Positions 44,890 through 57,019 are shown, counted from the stretch's first letter. The stretch: DNA of 64,000 nucleotides from Sipunculus nudus (GCA_026874595.1 CM049322.1:33250340-33314339); one strand, 5' to 3'. The notes: generated from the letters alone by a model not told the origin. Made by a program: numbers and translations.

Positions 44890-45180
44890 TCTCTGTGACT
44901 TCCGAGTTATACACATTGGATAACATCCCAGCACTTCTGACTGACTTCCGAGATGGCTTCCGAGCACAAAATAACGTTCAGATTAAAGAATGGATAACTA
45001 TTATTCTTCACAGAATGATAATAAAGATCTTATTCTATCGGGGGGGGGGGGGGGGGAACAAAACGGTATTAATGCGTTAGCATTTTGTATATGCTTTGAA
45101 CTGCTTTATTTATAAAACAATTATTTGGTTTCCGGCTTCCGGCTTCCGACTTCCAAGTTTACATACACGACCGCGCCATG
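44890..45180 (-). repeat. Inverted repeat, right member
   Basis: In reverse complement it repeats the motifs of 41505-41770 in the same order: the doubled 'cggaag' stretch, 'ataaataaagca', 'gatagaataag', 'tgctcggaa' and 'ccaatgtgtataactcggaag'. A G run (45039-45056) interrupts it. Confidence 0.65.
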
Positions 45181-46659
45181 ACACCTTAAGTTTGGAATGA
45201 GAAGTACCGCTTCACGTGAATCGGTGCCACAGTGATGAAAGGAGGTAATATATGTAATTATTTTTGTGTAACAACATTTTTCTTCGATATTAATCACATT
45301 TAATACGACTATATAAGCCTGTGATGCCAAATAATAACAGACAGGAAATATTTTGATCCGACCCTTAGAATGGGCGTTCTGTTGTGACTGCCATCATGAC
45401 TCCAGGCCCTATCAGTTTATTTCCGAAGGCCTGAGTGTCATGTTGTCATGGCTACCATGTGACACAAGCCTCGCAAACCTCAAGGCTTGCATAACATTTC
45501 ATTGGGCGATAACCAATACTTATACAAACATGTTTACCCACATAAAATGGAGGGTAACATTTTAACTTCTGTTTTTTGATACGTACAAGTAGAGGGTAGA
45601 GAGTATACTAAACTAGATAAAATGTATAGATTCATATAAATTGAGGAAAACAAGTAAAACTTTATATTTTTATATGTTTATTTAGTTAACATGATTAGAC
45701 TATTTTGTCAAATTATATCAAGCAAATTGTCACATGAATTTTCTTACAAGGGTAAAGATGTAATACATACATTGCGGAAAAATATGTGCTCAGTTCTTCT
45801 GATAAACTATACCTATGTCTAAATAAATACTGTTATGTGATTTATAGCATTAGCCCTACATGTTTGGTGCCAACACATTGGAACAGGTTGTATGTCACTG
45901 GGTAATTAATTATGTAAATATGTAAAAAAAGTTTACGGGATTGTTTTTGGTTAATCATAAGATATGTAAGGTGTTTAGACGGATATACGTTTTCTATGTT
46001 TTTGTGACAGAAAAAACATATCTGGTGGGATTTAGTTTATGTATAATATGCTGTTTACTATGTGTGGAGATGGGATATTTTGATTGGAATAAAATTATAT
46101 ATATATACAATAAAAATACATTTTATGGCCATCAGTTGCCAAAGAATAAAAATAATTATATCCGATCTCTCTGACGGAGTGATACGATCAGTCTGAGTAC
46201 AGGAAGGACGTAGTGAGGGTCAACTGGCTTCCGTGTATTATGAGCAGAGTACCCGAATCAAAGTCGGGAGATCTTGAGTCAAATAAGGCGAGGGCTCGGC
46301 AGGGTTGATGGTGACACCGTGCCCATCAGTCGTGTTTCACAAAAAAAAACGAGTGCGACTTTCGTGAGTTCCCTTATTGTTGTGACCCAACAACAGGGAT
46401 GACACAAATCAAATCAAGGACCCACAAGAGCCGTACACATTGCCTCGTTAAAGCCAGGATTATGACGTGTCAGTCTCTGTCACGTGGTCCGAAACTGGAT
46501 TGCCATCATTGGCATTCTACAGATGCACATAGTATCTATCTAGTTAAGCAGGCATTAAAAGATGGATCCGGTAAACTCCACGAACAAAAAGGTAAAATAA
46601 AAAAGTAGTGACAGTTATTCCAATGACAAAGCTATTATTTTATTAAAAATGAATCTCAC

Positions 46660-46899
46660 CTGTATTGACGTTATGCCGACAAACGAGTTTTTTGGTGACT
46701 CGAGGTCCTTCTGTTCACCCTCGGTAAGTAACTGGTACAAATTGAAGTCGTGTGGCTCTAAAGCGTTATGACTCCGTATGATCGACTCCTTGAACACTTT
46801 AGAATGCTTCATCATCATCCTGCCCATCCAGTGCCACTGACTCCCCATTCCCGGAAGCACATACCAGACAGAGGGGGCTGTGTGGTCTGAGGGAAACTC
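46660..46899 (-). pseudogene. PKS pseudogene, exon 8 copy (AT start)
   Basis: Same length (240 nt), frame and splice borders (TTTCAG and GTGAGA) as the functional exon. The motif is [12 protein letters not shown], with the family's FPGMGSQW changed at the first residue. This exon is open, but its neighbours are broken. Confidence 0.9.
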
Positions 46900-46949
46900 C
46901 TGAAATTATATTAGATAAACATATATCGATACGAATAAATATGGATATG

Positions 46950-46950
<1 letters not shown>

Positions 46951-46996
<46 letters not shown>
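46951..46996. repeat. (AT)n microsatellite in pseudogene intron 7
   Basis: Long uninterrupted AT run. A second one follows at 47053-47083 with irregular TATA tracts to 47150. Confidence 0.95.
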
Positions 46997-47000
<4 letters not shown>

Positions 47001-47050
47001 ACAGTTAATAGGTAAAAACTGAATGGAGTTGTCTTTCCCGAGTCAGGAGT

Positions 47051-47086
<36 letters not shown>

Positions 47087-47342
47087 TTATATATAAATAT
47101 ATATATATTTATATATATATATATATTTATATATATACGTAATTATATATAGGCTACGTTGGCCGTTTGCTGAATTTATTAATATTATCAAACGTAAGAT
47201 TTGATTATCTAACATGAAAAACATATTTTTTTTGAGTATAAGTTTTAAATATTTTGCATTTATAATTCAACCATAGCTTTAATGGATTAGTTTTAATACT
47301 GTGACATGTGGCTATCGCTTACTTCGACCAGATAGAACTCAC

Positions 47343-47548
47343 CTTGACCTCATGTATGGTATTTTCGGTACCAGCCACGTAATATCCTCGGGCTCGGTAA
47401 GGGCCCGGAGGGTGAGCAGATTTTACAGACAGCAACGAAGCCAAATGTGGGTCAGACTTGTTTTTTTTTCTACAAGGTCAATGGATTTCTGCACCGCATC
47501 CTGAGTCCGCCCTGTTAGAAGGAACAAGTAGGGCATTGCCATAGTCAA
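47343..47548 (-). pseudogene. PKS pseudogene, 3' half of exon 7
   Basis: Matches the last ~200 nt of exon 7, ending in RARGYYVAGTEN and the donor GTGAGT. An A run (A9, 47461-47469 on the opposite strand) replaces GTAAAGAAC with a net gain of 2 nt and shifts the frame. The 5' half of the exon and all of exon 6 are gone. Confidence 0.88.
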
Positions 47549-47843
47549 GTACGTTTTTAAATCACTTATGTTCCAGCATTTTTATTATTTTTCTATTAAA
47601 ATCTTAAATAGTGGAGGAAATGAATGTCCGTGAAACATTCATAATTTGTTGCCCTGTCGGCGGTTCCTTTGTTTTCTGAAGCACTTGAGCATCACTTGTC
47701 AGCCTGTAATTTCGCCTATAGCGAATATAAGTAGCATAAATCATCTTATATTAATAATTCATGATTCAGTCAATACCTAGTATCTCATTTCAGTCTCAAT
47801 AGATGCTCAAAACATATAACACGTGATTTATATCACATCATAC

Positions 47844-47965
47844 CTTGTTCAGTTAGCCGTCACAGTTGGTGACGTTGTGCAACACGCGGCCGTATATACG
47901 TTTGGCATCTGGCGCCCTCTGTAGGAACATGGTCACAACAGCTTCACTTCGGACATATCCATTTG
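47844..47965 (-). pseudogene. PKS pseudogene, exon 5 copy
   Basis: 122 nt, against 123 in the functional exon. One C is missing from GGCTACACTG, which gives GGC-TAA, a stop near the end of the exon. The acceptor (TATAG) and donor (GTATGA) are kept. Confidence 0.9.
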
Positions 47966-48445
47966 CTATAAAAAAAGTATGTAAATAGTATATATGATTA
48001 TATATGTTATCTTAAATTGTTTATTTATGTATGCGTTATATCTCTTTATATACGTCTTAAAGTGTGAATTAAAGTACACGAGAAAGCACCATTTTCACCC
48101 CAATATAAAACAAGTATAATCAGCTAGCCAGCTGGGCCTACCCAGTGTATAGCAATTCTTATGGACCTCTGATATGTAATAACAAAATTCACGCAATCTT
48201 AACGGAATCTCACGAAATTTTCATCACATTTCGGAAATGGTCAAACGGAGAATCGATTAGATTTTGGTATGGATATGGCACATGATCCGGATTCAGAAAC
48301 GTCAATCAGGAATAATCTCCAATGTAGAGACACTTATGCACGGATAAAATTTGTGATTATGTGCTGAATCAGTGAATGCAGACACGGATTGTGAAGTATC
48401 CAACAATAGATGATATAAACATGTAAGTAGTTGGTATAATAATAC

Positions 48446-48646
48446 CTGACGCATCAAATGCTTTGCATATACCGTCGTGATAAAACATGTTCAGCCTGAA
48501 GTACTGTAGGGAGGTTGATGGGTGTAACAGATGATTAGCTCCGCCAACGATTGCGCAGTCGCATTGACCTTGCTGGATGGCCTTGAGGGCATGGTTCAAG
48601 GCCAGCAGACCGGAAGAACAAGCAGTGTCCATAGGGTAGCTGGGAC
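48446..48646 (-). pseudogene. PKS pseudogene, exon 4 copy (KS active site)
   Basis: Same length (201 nt), still open, with the DTACSSG cysteine loop intact. Substitutions include GGANHLLHPSTS and loss of the KMLSPDG stretch (MFYHDG here). The splice borders remain AG and GT. Confidence 0.9.
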
Positions 48647-49091
48647 CTGGTAAAATATATTTTTTTTTTATCTTATTTTAAATTTAAAAACAAAATATTA
48701 AGCAATATTATATACGTATATTAATTGGGCCCAATCACCTATCTGACCTTTATAAACTAAAGGTGATCCATTGGAGCATTTATAAAAATAGGCCAGAAAA
48801 CGTGGATATCTCCGCACACACGCTGCTTGTTTTGTTTACATCAACATGTTTATAATACTTAGGGGTCCCGCAAAAATAATCTAAACAAATTCAACAAGGG
48901 CATCTGGCAGCAAGTCATGCAGATAAGCCAGAGTTTGCAAATGGCGTTTTGCAACAAGTGACCTTTCTACCTCCGCATATAGGAATCTACCACCATAGAT
49001 TACTTGTTTTTCCCGTTTGTCAACATTACTGTGTTTACTGTGTGAAAATTTGAATGTCTTAGCTTTTTTGTGACACCCCAAGTAAAGTAAA

Positions 49092-49094
<3 letters not shown>

Positions 49095-49150
<56 letters not shown>
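49095..49150. repeat. (AT)n microsatellite in the right arm
   Basis: About 28 AT units. Orthologous in position to 8723-8768. Confidence 0.95.
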
Positions 49151-49154
<4 letters not shown>

Positions 49155-49655
49155 CTCACAGTCCGAAATATCTAACGCCGTATTAGCGTCTAAATATAAA
49201 ATACTTAATCGGTTAACTTAGTCTGGTAGTAATGTCCGCAATGCGTTTCGTTTAGCATAAACCTAATTCGGTTTATACATTTAAATGAGATCAGGTTGCC
49301 AACCCTGTTTACTCTTCCTTAAAAAAGAGATATAGCAGTAAAGATTGGGTCAAATGGTAACAAAATTGGCCTCAAGCAGACCAGAAACGGCTTTGTTTGC
49401 ACTGCTTTGTTTACTGGACTGAAGTAAGCAAAACTGCTGTAGCCTACCTTTCATGTGGACTTCAGTAGAGACTAAACTGATGCGGATTAGTGGCCTAGTG
49501 CGAACAGAGGAATCAGATGCAGGATCCGGATTATTAGCTAGTGCGGATACGGCTTCAGTAAAGTCAGATCCATACTGTTAATATTTTGGGTTCTGTTGCA
49601 ATAACACTAGTTTAGGTTTTTAGTCAAATATAAGGCTTAAACAACATTGTGACCC

Positions 49656-51340
49656 TTTGTTGCAACAGACCTAGGGATTCGCTTTCTGAAGGACAGGGGG
49701 CGTGGTTGTCCCGTATCCCCTTTGTTGCAACAGACCTAGGGATTCGCTTTCTGAAGGACAGGGGGCGTGGTTGTCCCGTATCCCCTCTGTTGCAACAGAC
49801 CTAGGGATCGCTTTCTGAAGGACAGGGGGCGTGGTTGTCCCGTATCCCCTTTGTTGCAATAGACCTAGGGATTCGCTTTCTGAAGGACAGGGGGCATGGT
49901 TGTCCCGTATCCCCTTTGTTGCAACAGACCTAGGGATTCGCTTTCTGAAGGACAGGGGGCGTGGTTGTCCCGTATCCCCTTTGTTGCAATAGACCTAGGG
50001 ATTCGCTTTCTGAAGGACAGGGGGCGTGGTTGTCCCGTATCCCCTTTGTTGCAACAGACCTATGGATTCACTTTCTGAAGGACAGGGGGCGTGGTTGTCC
50101 CGTATCCCCTTTGTTGCAACAGACCTAGGGATTCGCTTTCTGAAGGACAGAGGGTGTGGTTGTCCTGTATCCCTTTTGTTGCAACAGACCCAGGGATTCA
50201 CTTTCTGAAGGACAGGGGGCGTGGTTGTCCTGTATCCCTTTTGTTGCAACAGACCCAGGGATTCACTTTCTGAAGGACAGGGGGCGTGGTTGTCCCGTAT
50301 CCCCTTTGTTGCAACAGACCTAGGGATTCGCTTTCTGAAGGACAGGGGCGTGGTTGTCCCGTATCCCCTTTGTTGCAACAGACCTAGGGATTCGCTTTCT
50401 GAAGGACAGGGGGCGTGGTTGTCCCGTATCCCCTCTGTTGCAACAGACCTAGGGATTCGCTTTCTGAAGGACAGGGGGCGTGGTTGTCCCGTATCCCCTC
50501 TGTTGCAATAGACCTAGGGATTCGCTTTCTGAAGGACAGGGGGCGTGGTTGTCCCGTATCCCCTTTGTTGCAATAGACCTAGGGATTCGCTTTCTGAAGG
50601 ACAGGGGGCATGGTTGTCCCGTATCCCCTTTGTTGCAACAGACCTAGGGATTCGCTTTCTGAAGGACAGGGGGCGTGGTTGTCCCGTATCCCCTTTGTTG
50701 CAACAGACCTATGGATTCACTTTCTGAAGGACAGGGGGCGTGGTTGTCCCGTATCCCCTTTGTTGCAACAGACCTAGGGATTCGCTTTCTGAAGGACAGA
50801 GGGTGTGGTTGTCCCATATCTCTTTTGTTGAAACAGACCTAGGGATTCGCTTTCTGAAGGACAGGGGGCGTGGTTGTCCCGTATCCCCTTTGTTGCAACA
50901 GACCTAGGGATTCGCTTTCTGAAGGACAGGGGGCGTGGTTGTCCCGTATCCCCTTTGTTGCAACAGACCTAGGGATTCGCTTTCTGAAGGACAGGGGGCG
51001 TGGTTGTCCCGTATCCCCTTTGTTGCAACAGACCTAGGGATTCGCTTTCTGAAGGACAGGGGGCGTGGTTGTCCCGTATCCCCTTTGTTGCAATATACCT
51101 AGGGATTCGCTTTCTGAAGGACAGGGGGCGTGGTTGTCCCGTATCCCCTTTGTTGCAACAGACCTAGGGATTCGCTTTCTGAAGGACAGGGGGCGTGGTT
51201 GTCCCGTATCCCCTTTGTTGCAACAGACCTATGGATTCGCTTTCTGAAGGACAGGGGGTGTGGTTGTCCCGTATCCCCTTTGACGCAACAGACCTAGGGA
51301 TTCGCTTACTGAAGGACAGGGGGCGTGGTTGTCCCGTTTG
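49656..51340 (+). repeat. 65-bp minisatellite, 26 units
   Basis: I counted 26 copies of a unit that includes CTTTGTTGCAACAGACC, CTAGGGATTCGCTTTCTG and GGACAGGGGGCGTGGTTG. The units are mostly near-identical, with one-base length variants in units 3 and 12. TGTTGCAACA is a perfect 10-bp palindrome, and GGGGCGTGG resembles a KLF/Sp-type site. Variant units (CAATAG, CTATGG, AGGGTGTGG, GGGCATGG) recur in the same order twice. Because 65 is not a multiple of 3, the array opens spurious reading frames on both strands. Confidence 0.97.
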
Positions 51341-51765
51341 CCCGATCGTGAGAGTTCGTACACCTAACTCCCTTGTGTTCATCCATTAACTCGTGGGTCC
51401 TATTTCAATAATAACGTTATGTTTACGCGTTCATCCCATTGATGACGTCATAATGGTTGTCATAGTGTTCAGATTAAGTTCTTCTTCTTCAGTTCAGAAT
51501 ATAGTTTTCTTCATCTCATCATAATTTTGTAACAAGGTATTAATGCCAAAAAATGTGTTAACTTCCTAATACCTTCACAATGTATAAATCAATTTAACTT
51601 TAAAACATATAATTATCGACTTTAGCCCCAAGGATCAATACACATTTGAACATCCGTGATACATAAACATATTTTCCATTGTTACTTTAAAGATTTTAAA
51701 ATTTAATGCAATATTTTTTTTAAAGATATACATCTTACATGTACAAAGAAACCTAAGTTACCAAC

Positions 51766-51917
51766 CTGCGTCCACGATACATTCGTATGACGTTTCAAGG
51801 AGCATGCGCAGTTGTGGGTCCATAAGGCTGGCCTGCTTTGGTGATACGCCGAAGAACTGGCATCAAACTTTTCACTGGACTTAATATTTCCTGTCCGGCG
51901 AGGCAAACCGTATACAT
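51766..51917 (-). pseudogene. PKS pseudogene, exon 2 copy
   Basis: 152 nt, against 153. One T is missing in GCCAGTTTCTTCGGC, which gives a frameshift in the KS motif. The acceptor has become TTTCAAG (AG kept) and the donor is GTTGGT. Confidence 0.9.
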
Positions 51918-51929
51918 CTTGAAACAAAG

Positions 51930-52135
51930 GGCTTTTGAAAGGGTTTTATTAATTTTAGCTTGGTTTTATCAGATATTTATAACGGTACATTTAAAATTTA
52001 CCATAACAAAATATTTTCAAGGTTTTATCAGATATTTATAATGAAATATTTATCAATTACCATAACTTAATATATTATCAAGGGATTTATCATATATTTA
52101 TAACAATAAAATTAGATATTACCATTACATTTAGC
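51930..52135. repeat. Degenerate ~62-bp tandem repeat (pseudogene intron 1)
   Basis: About three units of the reverse complement of the intron 1 repeat at 5985-6345 (phrases 'ggttttatcagatatttataa' and 'ttaccataac'). Confidence 0.75.
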
Positions 52136-52579
52136 GTCAATATTCTATTTATTGAAATCTTTCGCTTATCCTGCTGAAACTAACAACTGATGCATTTTAC
52201 AGATATTACATACACATGAATATGTTTTCGGTAGGATTGTAATTGAAGGCAAATTCATGGCAAATTTCTACCCACAGATTAAGTATTCACTAAACGTATT
52301 AACGAGTAAATCGCATCTCTCTTCCGTATATTCCGGTTACAATGATGGTGTGTATTAAGATGCATAAAATGTCGGGGTCGGTGACGCATGTGGGTCGATT
52401 AGCAAAATGACATTAACTTTGAGTCTCTTTCACTCAAATCTACTGTGCCTTTTTTTTGCATCCATTCCAATCCGTCCCTGTAGACCCCTGGCGGCATGAT
52501 GGGTTAACTATTTAGCATAATTTTATATATACTGATGTACATTGTTATGACAATTTAAACATGATTTGAAATATATTCC

Positions 52580-52715
52580 CTGGATCCCAGTAAGGATTTC
52601 CGTCGGTTACTATGTCGACGCCACTATAGAGGTTGTCGACGAATTCGTCGACATTGTCGGACTCTGGCAGGCGACACGACACACCGCTGACAACCACAGT
52701 CTCAGCAGACGCCAT
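52580..52715 (-). pseudogene. PKS pseudogene, exon 1 copy
   Basis: 136 nt, open, reading [20 protein letters not shown]. The start codon and the preceding ATG-TAA element are kept. The donor is changed from GT to GG at 52579-52578, so normal splicing of intron 1 is lost. Confidence 0.92.
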
Positions 52716-54619
52716 CTTGTTTTACATGTTACCTGGATCAAGTGGCGATTGACAAATAGATAACACTGAAGACAACGACTCGCTAATGCTACGTTTACAC
52801 TAGACCACCATAAACACAATTTGGTCACTTTTTAAATATTGTGTTAGGATCGCATCTCATGTTATCGCGCGTCACAGATCGTAGATCAAATTCTTGGCTA
52901 TCGCGTGGGATCTCCATGATCGTTAGACATCTTTATGACAGTGCTAAATTTTAAACCTTCTAAAAATTTCACCATGATCATGCGGAATTCTAAAAAAGAA
53001 TCTTTCCCAGCGTAGAAATGTGTAGTAGAGCGTGAGGATTTTAACATATCGTGTTAGAGCGTGGAAGAACGCAATGGACCGTGACAGGCTAATCGCAATA
53101 CAGTGTAGTATAAATTCCATGTTTCCTCTGTATCTTAATGCACATTCTACTTCTTTTTGATACCGACCTTCAGGCCTGCTAAAGGTAAATGGTCGAAAAA
53201 AAAGGTAAGTGCTCTGGTAAAAATGGGTAGCCTTCTTAGAGTGAAAAAGAGTAAACTAAGCGGTAATTCCCCATATTTCTATCACAAACTGAATAAAGAT
53301 GTACTTCGCATACTAAGTATGCGTATTATATATCACTGCTAAAGTCAGAAATATAATTGCATACCCCCCCCCCCCCCCCACCCCACACACACACACACAC
53401 AATGAGACACATGCTGAACATCTTGTTCTAACTGGACTGTTAAAGCAGGAAAGAAATAGTATATTTAATTTTTTTTCAATGAAAAATAGAGTAAAAAGGA
53501 GTGCTGCTGCAACAGGGTTAACAGGGAATTAGCACCATTTTCAGTATATCCTCAAAAGAAGGGTGACTCTTTTTAAAAAGAGAGATTTGGCGGGCCGGGA
53601 TCTTGTCTCAATCGTGTTCCCCCCCCCCCCCCCCGCTTGTATCTTAAGAGAATACAACAAAAAGTAACAGAACATTAGAAAACGTAAACAAGTGATGAAA
53701 TATAGTGATGAAATATATCATGAAAAACGTAAACTATCTTCTTTGAATCGTAACAGATCTTCATAGAATGGTCAATAATCGGTTATCACATCGTCGCAGA
53801 TCTTGTCCATGATTCCAACAAAACGTATTGTATCATTAAAAAGCGTCAGCGTCAGTTGGAAAACAATTGAGTTCACATCGGATCGGCATAATTGTTGCCC
53901 GGTTTAAACGCTTAAGTGTTTGGGTTGAACGACAGAGTCCACTATATATACAAAGCCATAGCCTTGGGAGGCTCGCCTATCATCAGGGTGCACGTAACAC
54001 TGACGTTTGGATAGAGACTGATTGAATGTACCATTAGGCAATGCGTTCATTCCCATTCGTGTGTGTCTGTATTTTTGTACGTATGTTCACAACACAACTT
54101 ACCCAATCATGAATTTAAAGAAATGTTCAGGGCCAATGAAGAATCGATTAGATTTTGGTGTTGATCCGGCACATGATCTGGATTCAGGAAAGTAATCAAG
54201 AAATATTCACATATGTGCAGACCGAATAAGTGAATGGGAAACACGATTTAGGGAACTTCTCTCACATATCGGAGGCTTGCCTTCCTTAAAATGCAGATTT
54301 ATAGTTTTACAAACAACAATCCAAATGCGCACACTTTTCAGTAACGATTGGCAATAATATGTAATATTGACCAATTATCACAATATTGACCGTTATTACA
54401 ACATGTCTCCCCTCTCGTTTGCATTCTACGTGTCTCTTGACCAAGACGAACTCAGCGTTACATTTGGGTGATATGACAAGAAATAGATTTTGCAGGAAAC
54501 ATCATATTACCAAATCATACATGGTCGTTAGAGATTCTCTGACTTCACGATTAGAGGTTCTATACCTTTACGATTACAGTTATGCTCAGCTATCAGATGG
54601 GCAAATCTCAACCTCGCCT

Positions 54620-55843
54620 GTCACACGCACAAATAACATTAAATTCATACAGTATAATCATTTGTCTGATTTCACCGGTTCAGGCACAAAGCCAAGAATC
54701 AGGCCACTGAGAGCGTGTGTGTGAGCGGGTTTATAAATTGGAGCTGGATGCACAATGTGATACCTCGCTCTCATTGGTCAGATTACAATTAAAAAAAACA
54801 AAAGGAGACGTGGGACAACTGCAGTGTATAACCGCTGCGTGAGAAGCGTTCCTCGGGCATATGAAATATTTTTTTTTTACAATTTAGCCCTGAGGTTTGA
54901 GTCCTTTCTCTTCCCGGCAGTTTTAGGACTAGACAGGATAGGACGTTTATCAATGACCAGTGAGAACAGCTCACTAAATCACATGAGAAGCATCAACATT
55001 GAAGATGATGAATTCAGGTAAGGAAATACGAGGGAGAAACAATGATAATTTTTTTCGATAGTTATATACATAAATACTTACTTAACATGTGAAGTTGCTA
55101 ACCTAATCTTCAATCTAAATAAAACATGAAGGACACACGTGTTATTTCCATGGGATATAATAATGAAACCAAAGACATAATATAATAATTCATTATACTT
55201 TATGTAATTTCCTTGCAAGGGATTAATAAAGTATATCATATATTACATATATTATATATTGACAGCCATTTACAAACTAATGATCATATATTAATTTACA
55301 TTTATCTATCACTTATTTTTACATAAAAAAAATATTCATGGAAAATTTTCCAGGGGAAATTTTATTCTAGCTGTGTGTGATTTTCCACAAGATATAATGA
55401 TAGAATTGGAAAATATATTATATTAAAATACATGTAATTATATTGGTCATAGTATTTAAAAATAAAATAGATCTTTTAGTGGAATCTGCTTAAGCTAAAC
55501 AGAGCACCTTTCGAGGAACAGGGCAAATATTGTAAGTACATTGTTGTAAGACAGGCTGATTAATGTTAATTTCCATTGGGGAATATGGTATATATTGGAT
55601 CGAAACAACTTTTATAAAATAGGATTAATCAATTTATACTAGATAAATAATAAAAAGTATTATTTTTTCTCACATCTATATCAGAAGAAAATCCATTTCT
55701 TTTAATATACACCCAGTATGCTTCTTGAATGCATTTCCTAATAAATATATTCATATGCTATTTGTGATATCATTTTCTCGGTCATTCCATTATATAAGGA
55801 ACTGGTGTGTCAACAATTATTTACCTAGCTATCATATCGTTAT
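54620..55843. other. Intergenic DNA with no supported gene
   Basis: AT-rich. Short open frames only. An SRLEVLYLYDYSYAQ reading at about 54545-54590 (+) is discussed as a shared frame with the left arm. Confidence 0.5.
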
Positions 55844-56694
55844 TGTTACGGAACCTAATATCAACAGATCACGTGGTCATGACGAGCATTAACCCTGTTA
55901 CGGAGATAAATAAAAATCGGATTCTGTAACACTAGGCAGCGTGAAACGTCTAGGGGAATGAATAAAGAAGTCAGTGGTTAACAGTGGTTAACAAATAATT
56001 ATAATTTATTCTTAAAACAACCCTAACATTACAATTCACTAAATCAATACAATTACACAGTAAAACAACAGTACAACAGCAAATCAGTATAATAAATAAA
56101 GTGCACAGTACCAGATCGAGTGGCTTTTCCGAATACCACCACTGTCACAGCTCAATAAGTCCTTTAAACATATAATCCAGAAGAACGGTTCCCGTAAATC
56201 TTCTCAGAAAATAATAGTCCGATGTAATCCCGAAAACAACTGTTGTACAATCCAAAAGTGAAGTTCTGGCAGTAATTCCAAAGGCAAACTGAAGACTATA
56301 TAAAATCCGTTGCAAATTTCGAAGAAGATCTATAACTGCTGCAATTATCGAAAAGTCCACAAACTGACTCAGGCTCTTCTGTGGGAATATTTTCTCTCTC
56401 TCCTCTCTCAGCTCTAAACACAGTCCCTAATTTATAGCTTCTCGACCCAAAGCCTACAATACCCGAACAATCCAAAGAACCCAACAATAATAATACACAC
56501 GCATCAAAATAACAAAACAAGACGCGCTTATGGAGCGCGTACAGCCCAGAAAATTCCAGACGAGCGCTGTGTCTTTACACGCCAGGGTTCACACGTGGGC
56601 CAGCACCCAGCCAGGCGATGCTGCCATAGCAATGAGCTATGCGTGCGCCCCACGAACCAAGTGTCAACAATACATGTAACAGACATCTGTAACA
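55844..56694 (-). mobile_element. Probable solo LTR (Ty3/gypsy-like)
   Basis: The 851-bp block starts TGTTACGGAACC and ends CATCTGTAACA, with a perfect TGTTAC/GTAACA terminal inverted repeat. It is flanked by TTAT on both sides (55840-55843 and 56695-56698). On the minus strand a TATAAATTAGGGACTGTG stretch near 56420 looks like an LTR promoter. No gag or pol frame and no second LTR were found. Confidence 0.6.
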
Positions 56695-57019
56695 TTATAT
56701 CTATTAGTATCATGGGAACAAAATGCCTTACACTACGTGTCAACGTTTCAGTTCGTTATCATCCTCTCATTATTTGCTGGTTGGAAGCCTGTGAGGGTAC
56801 AAGAGAAAATGAGTCAGGTCCACTTTGTTTGCTAACCTTGGTGGCGAAGTCCACATAGTTCTCAGTCTGGTCATGTCCGATCTGATCTCGTCTCGTCCGT
56901 CCATGCTTTACAAGAATTCGATTTGAACCTGTCAGTCTGATGCCCTGGAATTCGCTCGTCCGGTCGGGCGCTAGGACGCCAAGAACTGAGCGTCCGAAAA
57001 GATATCGAGCATCACAGGT

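Larger units (their letters stand above)
46110..54620. repeat. Right arm of inverted duplication (partial PKS copy)
   Basis: Reverse-oriented counterpart of about 2233-18303. It retains parts of introns 1, 2, 5, 7 and 8 and upstream DNA. In exon 8 I count about two dozen differences in 240 positions, so it is an old duplication and not an allelic copy. The inner end is near 46110, where 'ataaaatgtattttt' stops matching intron 8. Confidence 0.85.

Noticed and set aside
49656-51340. Possible CRISPR-like array
   Set aside because: The units are contiguous and near-identical, with no unique spacers, and the DNA is clearly eukaryotic. It is a minisatellite.
49671-51389. Several 60-127 aa open frames on both strands with repeated VVPYPLCCNR or NHAPCPSESE words
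   Set aside because: They are translations of the 65-bp minisatellite. Three units make a multiple of three, so frames stay open by chance, and no start, splice or domain logic supports a protein.
46110-54620. Inverted copy as an assembly haplotig or allele
   Set aside because: About 10% divergence in exon 8, several lesions, a pre-insertion LINE site and a private minisatellite point to an old paralog. Long reads would settle it.
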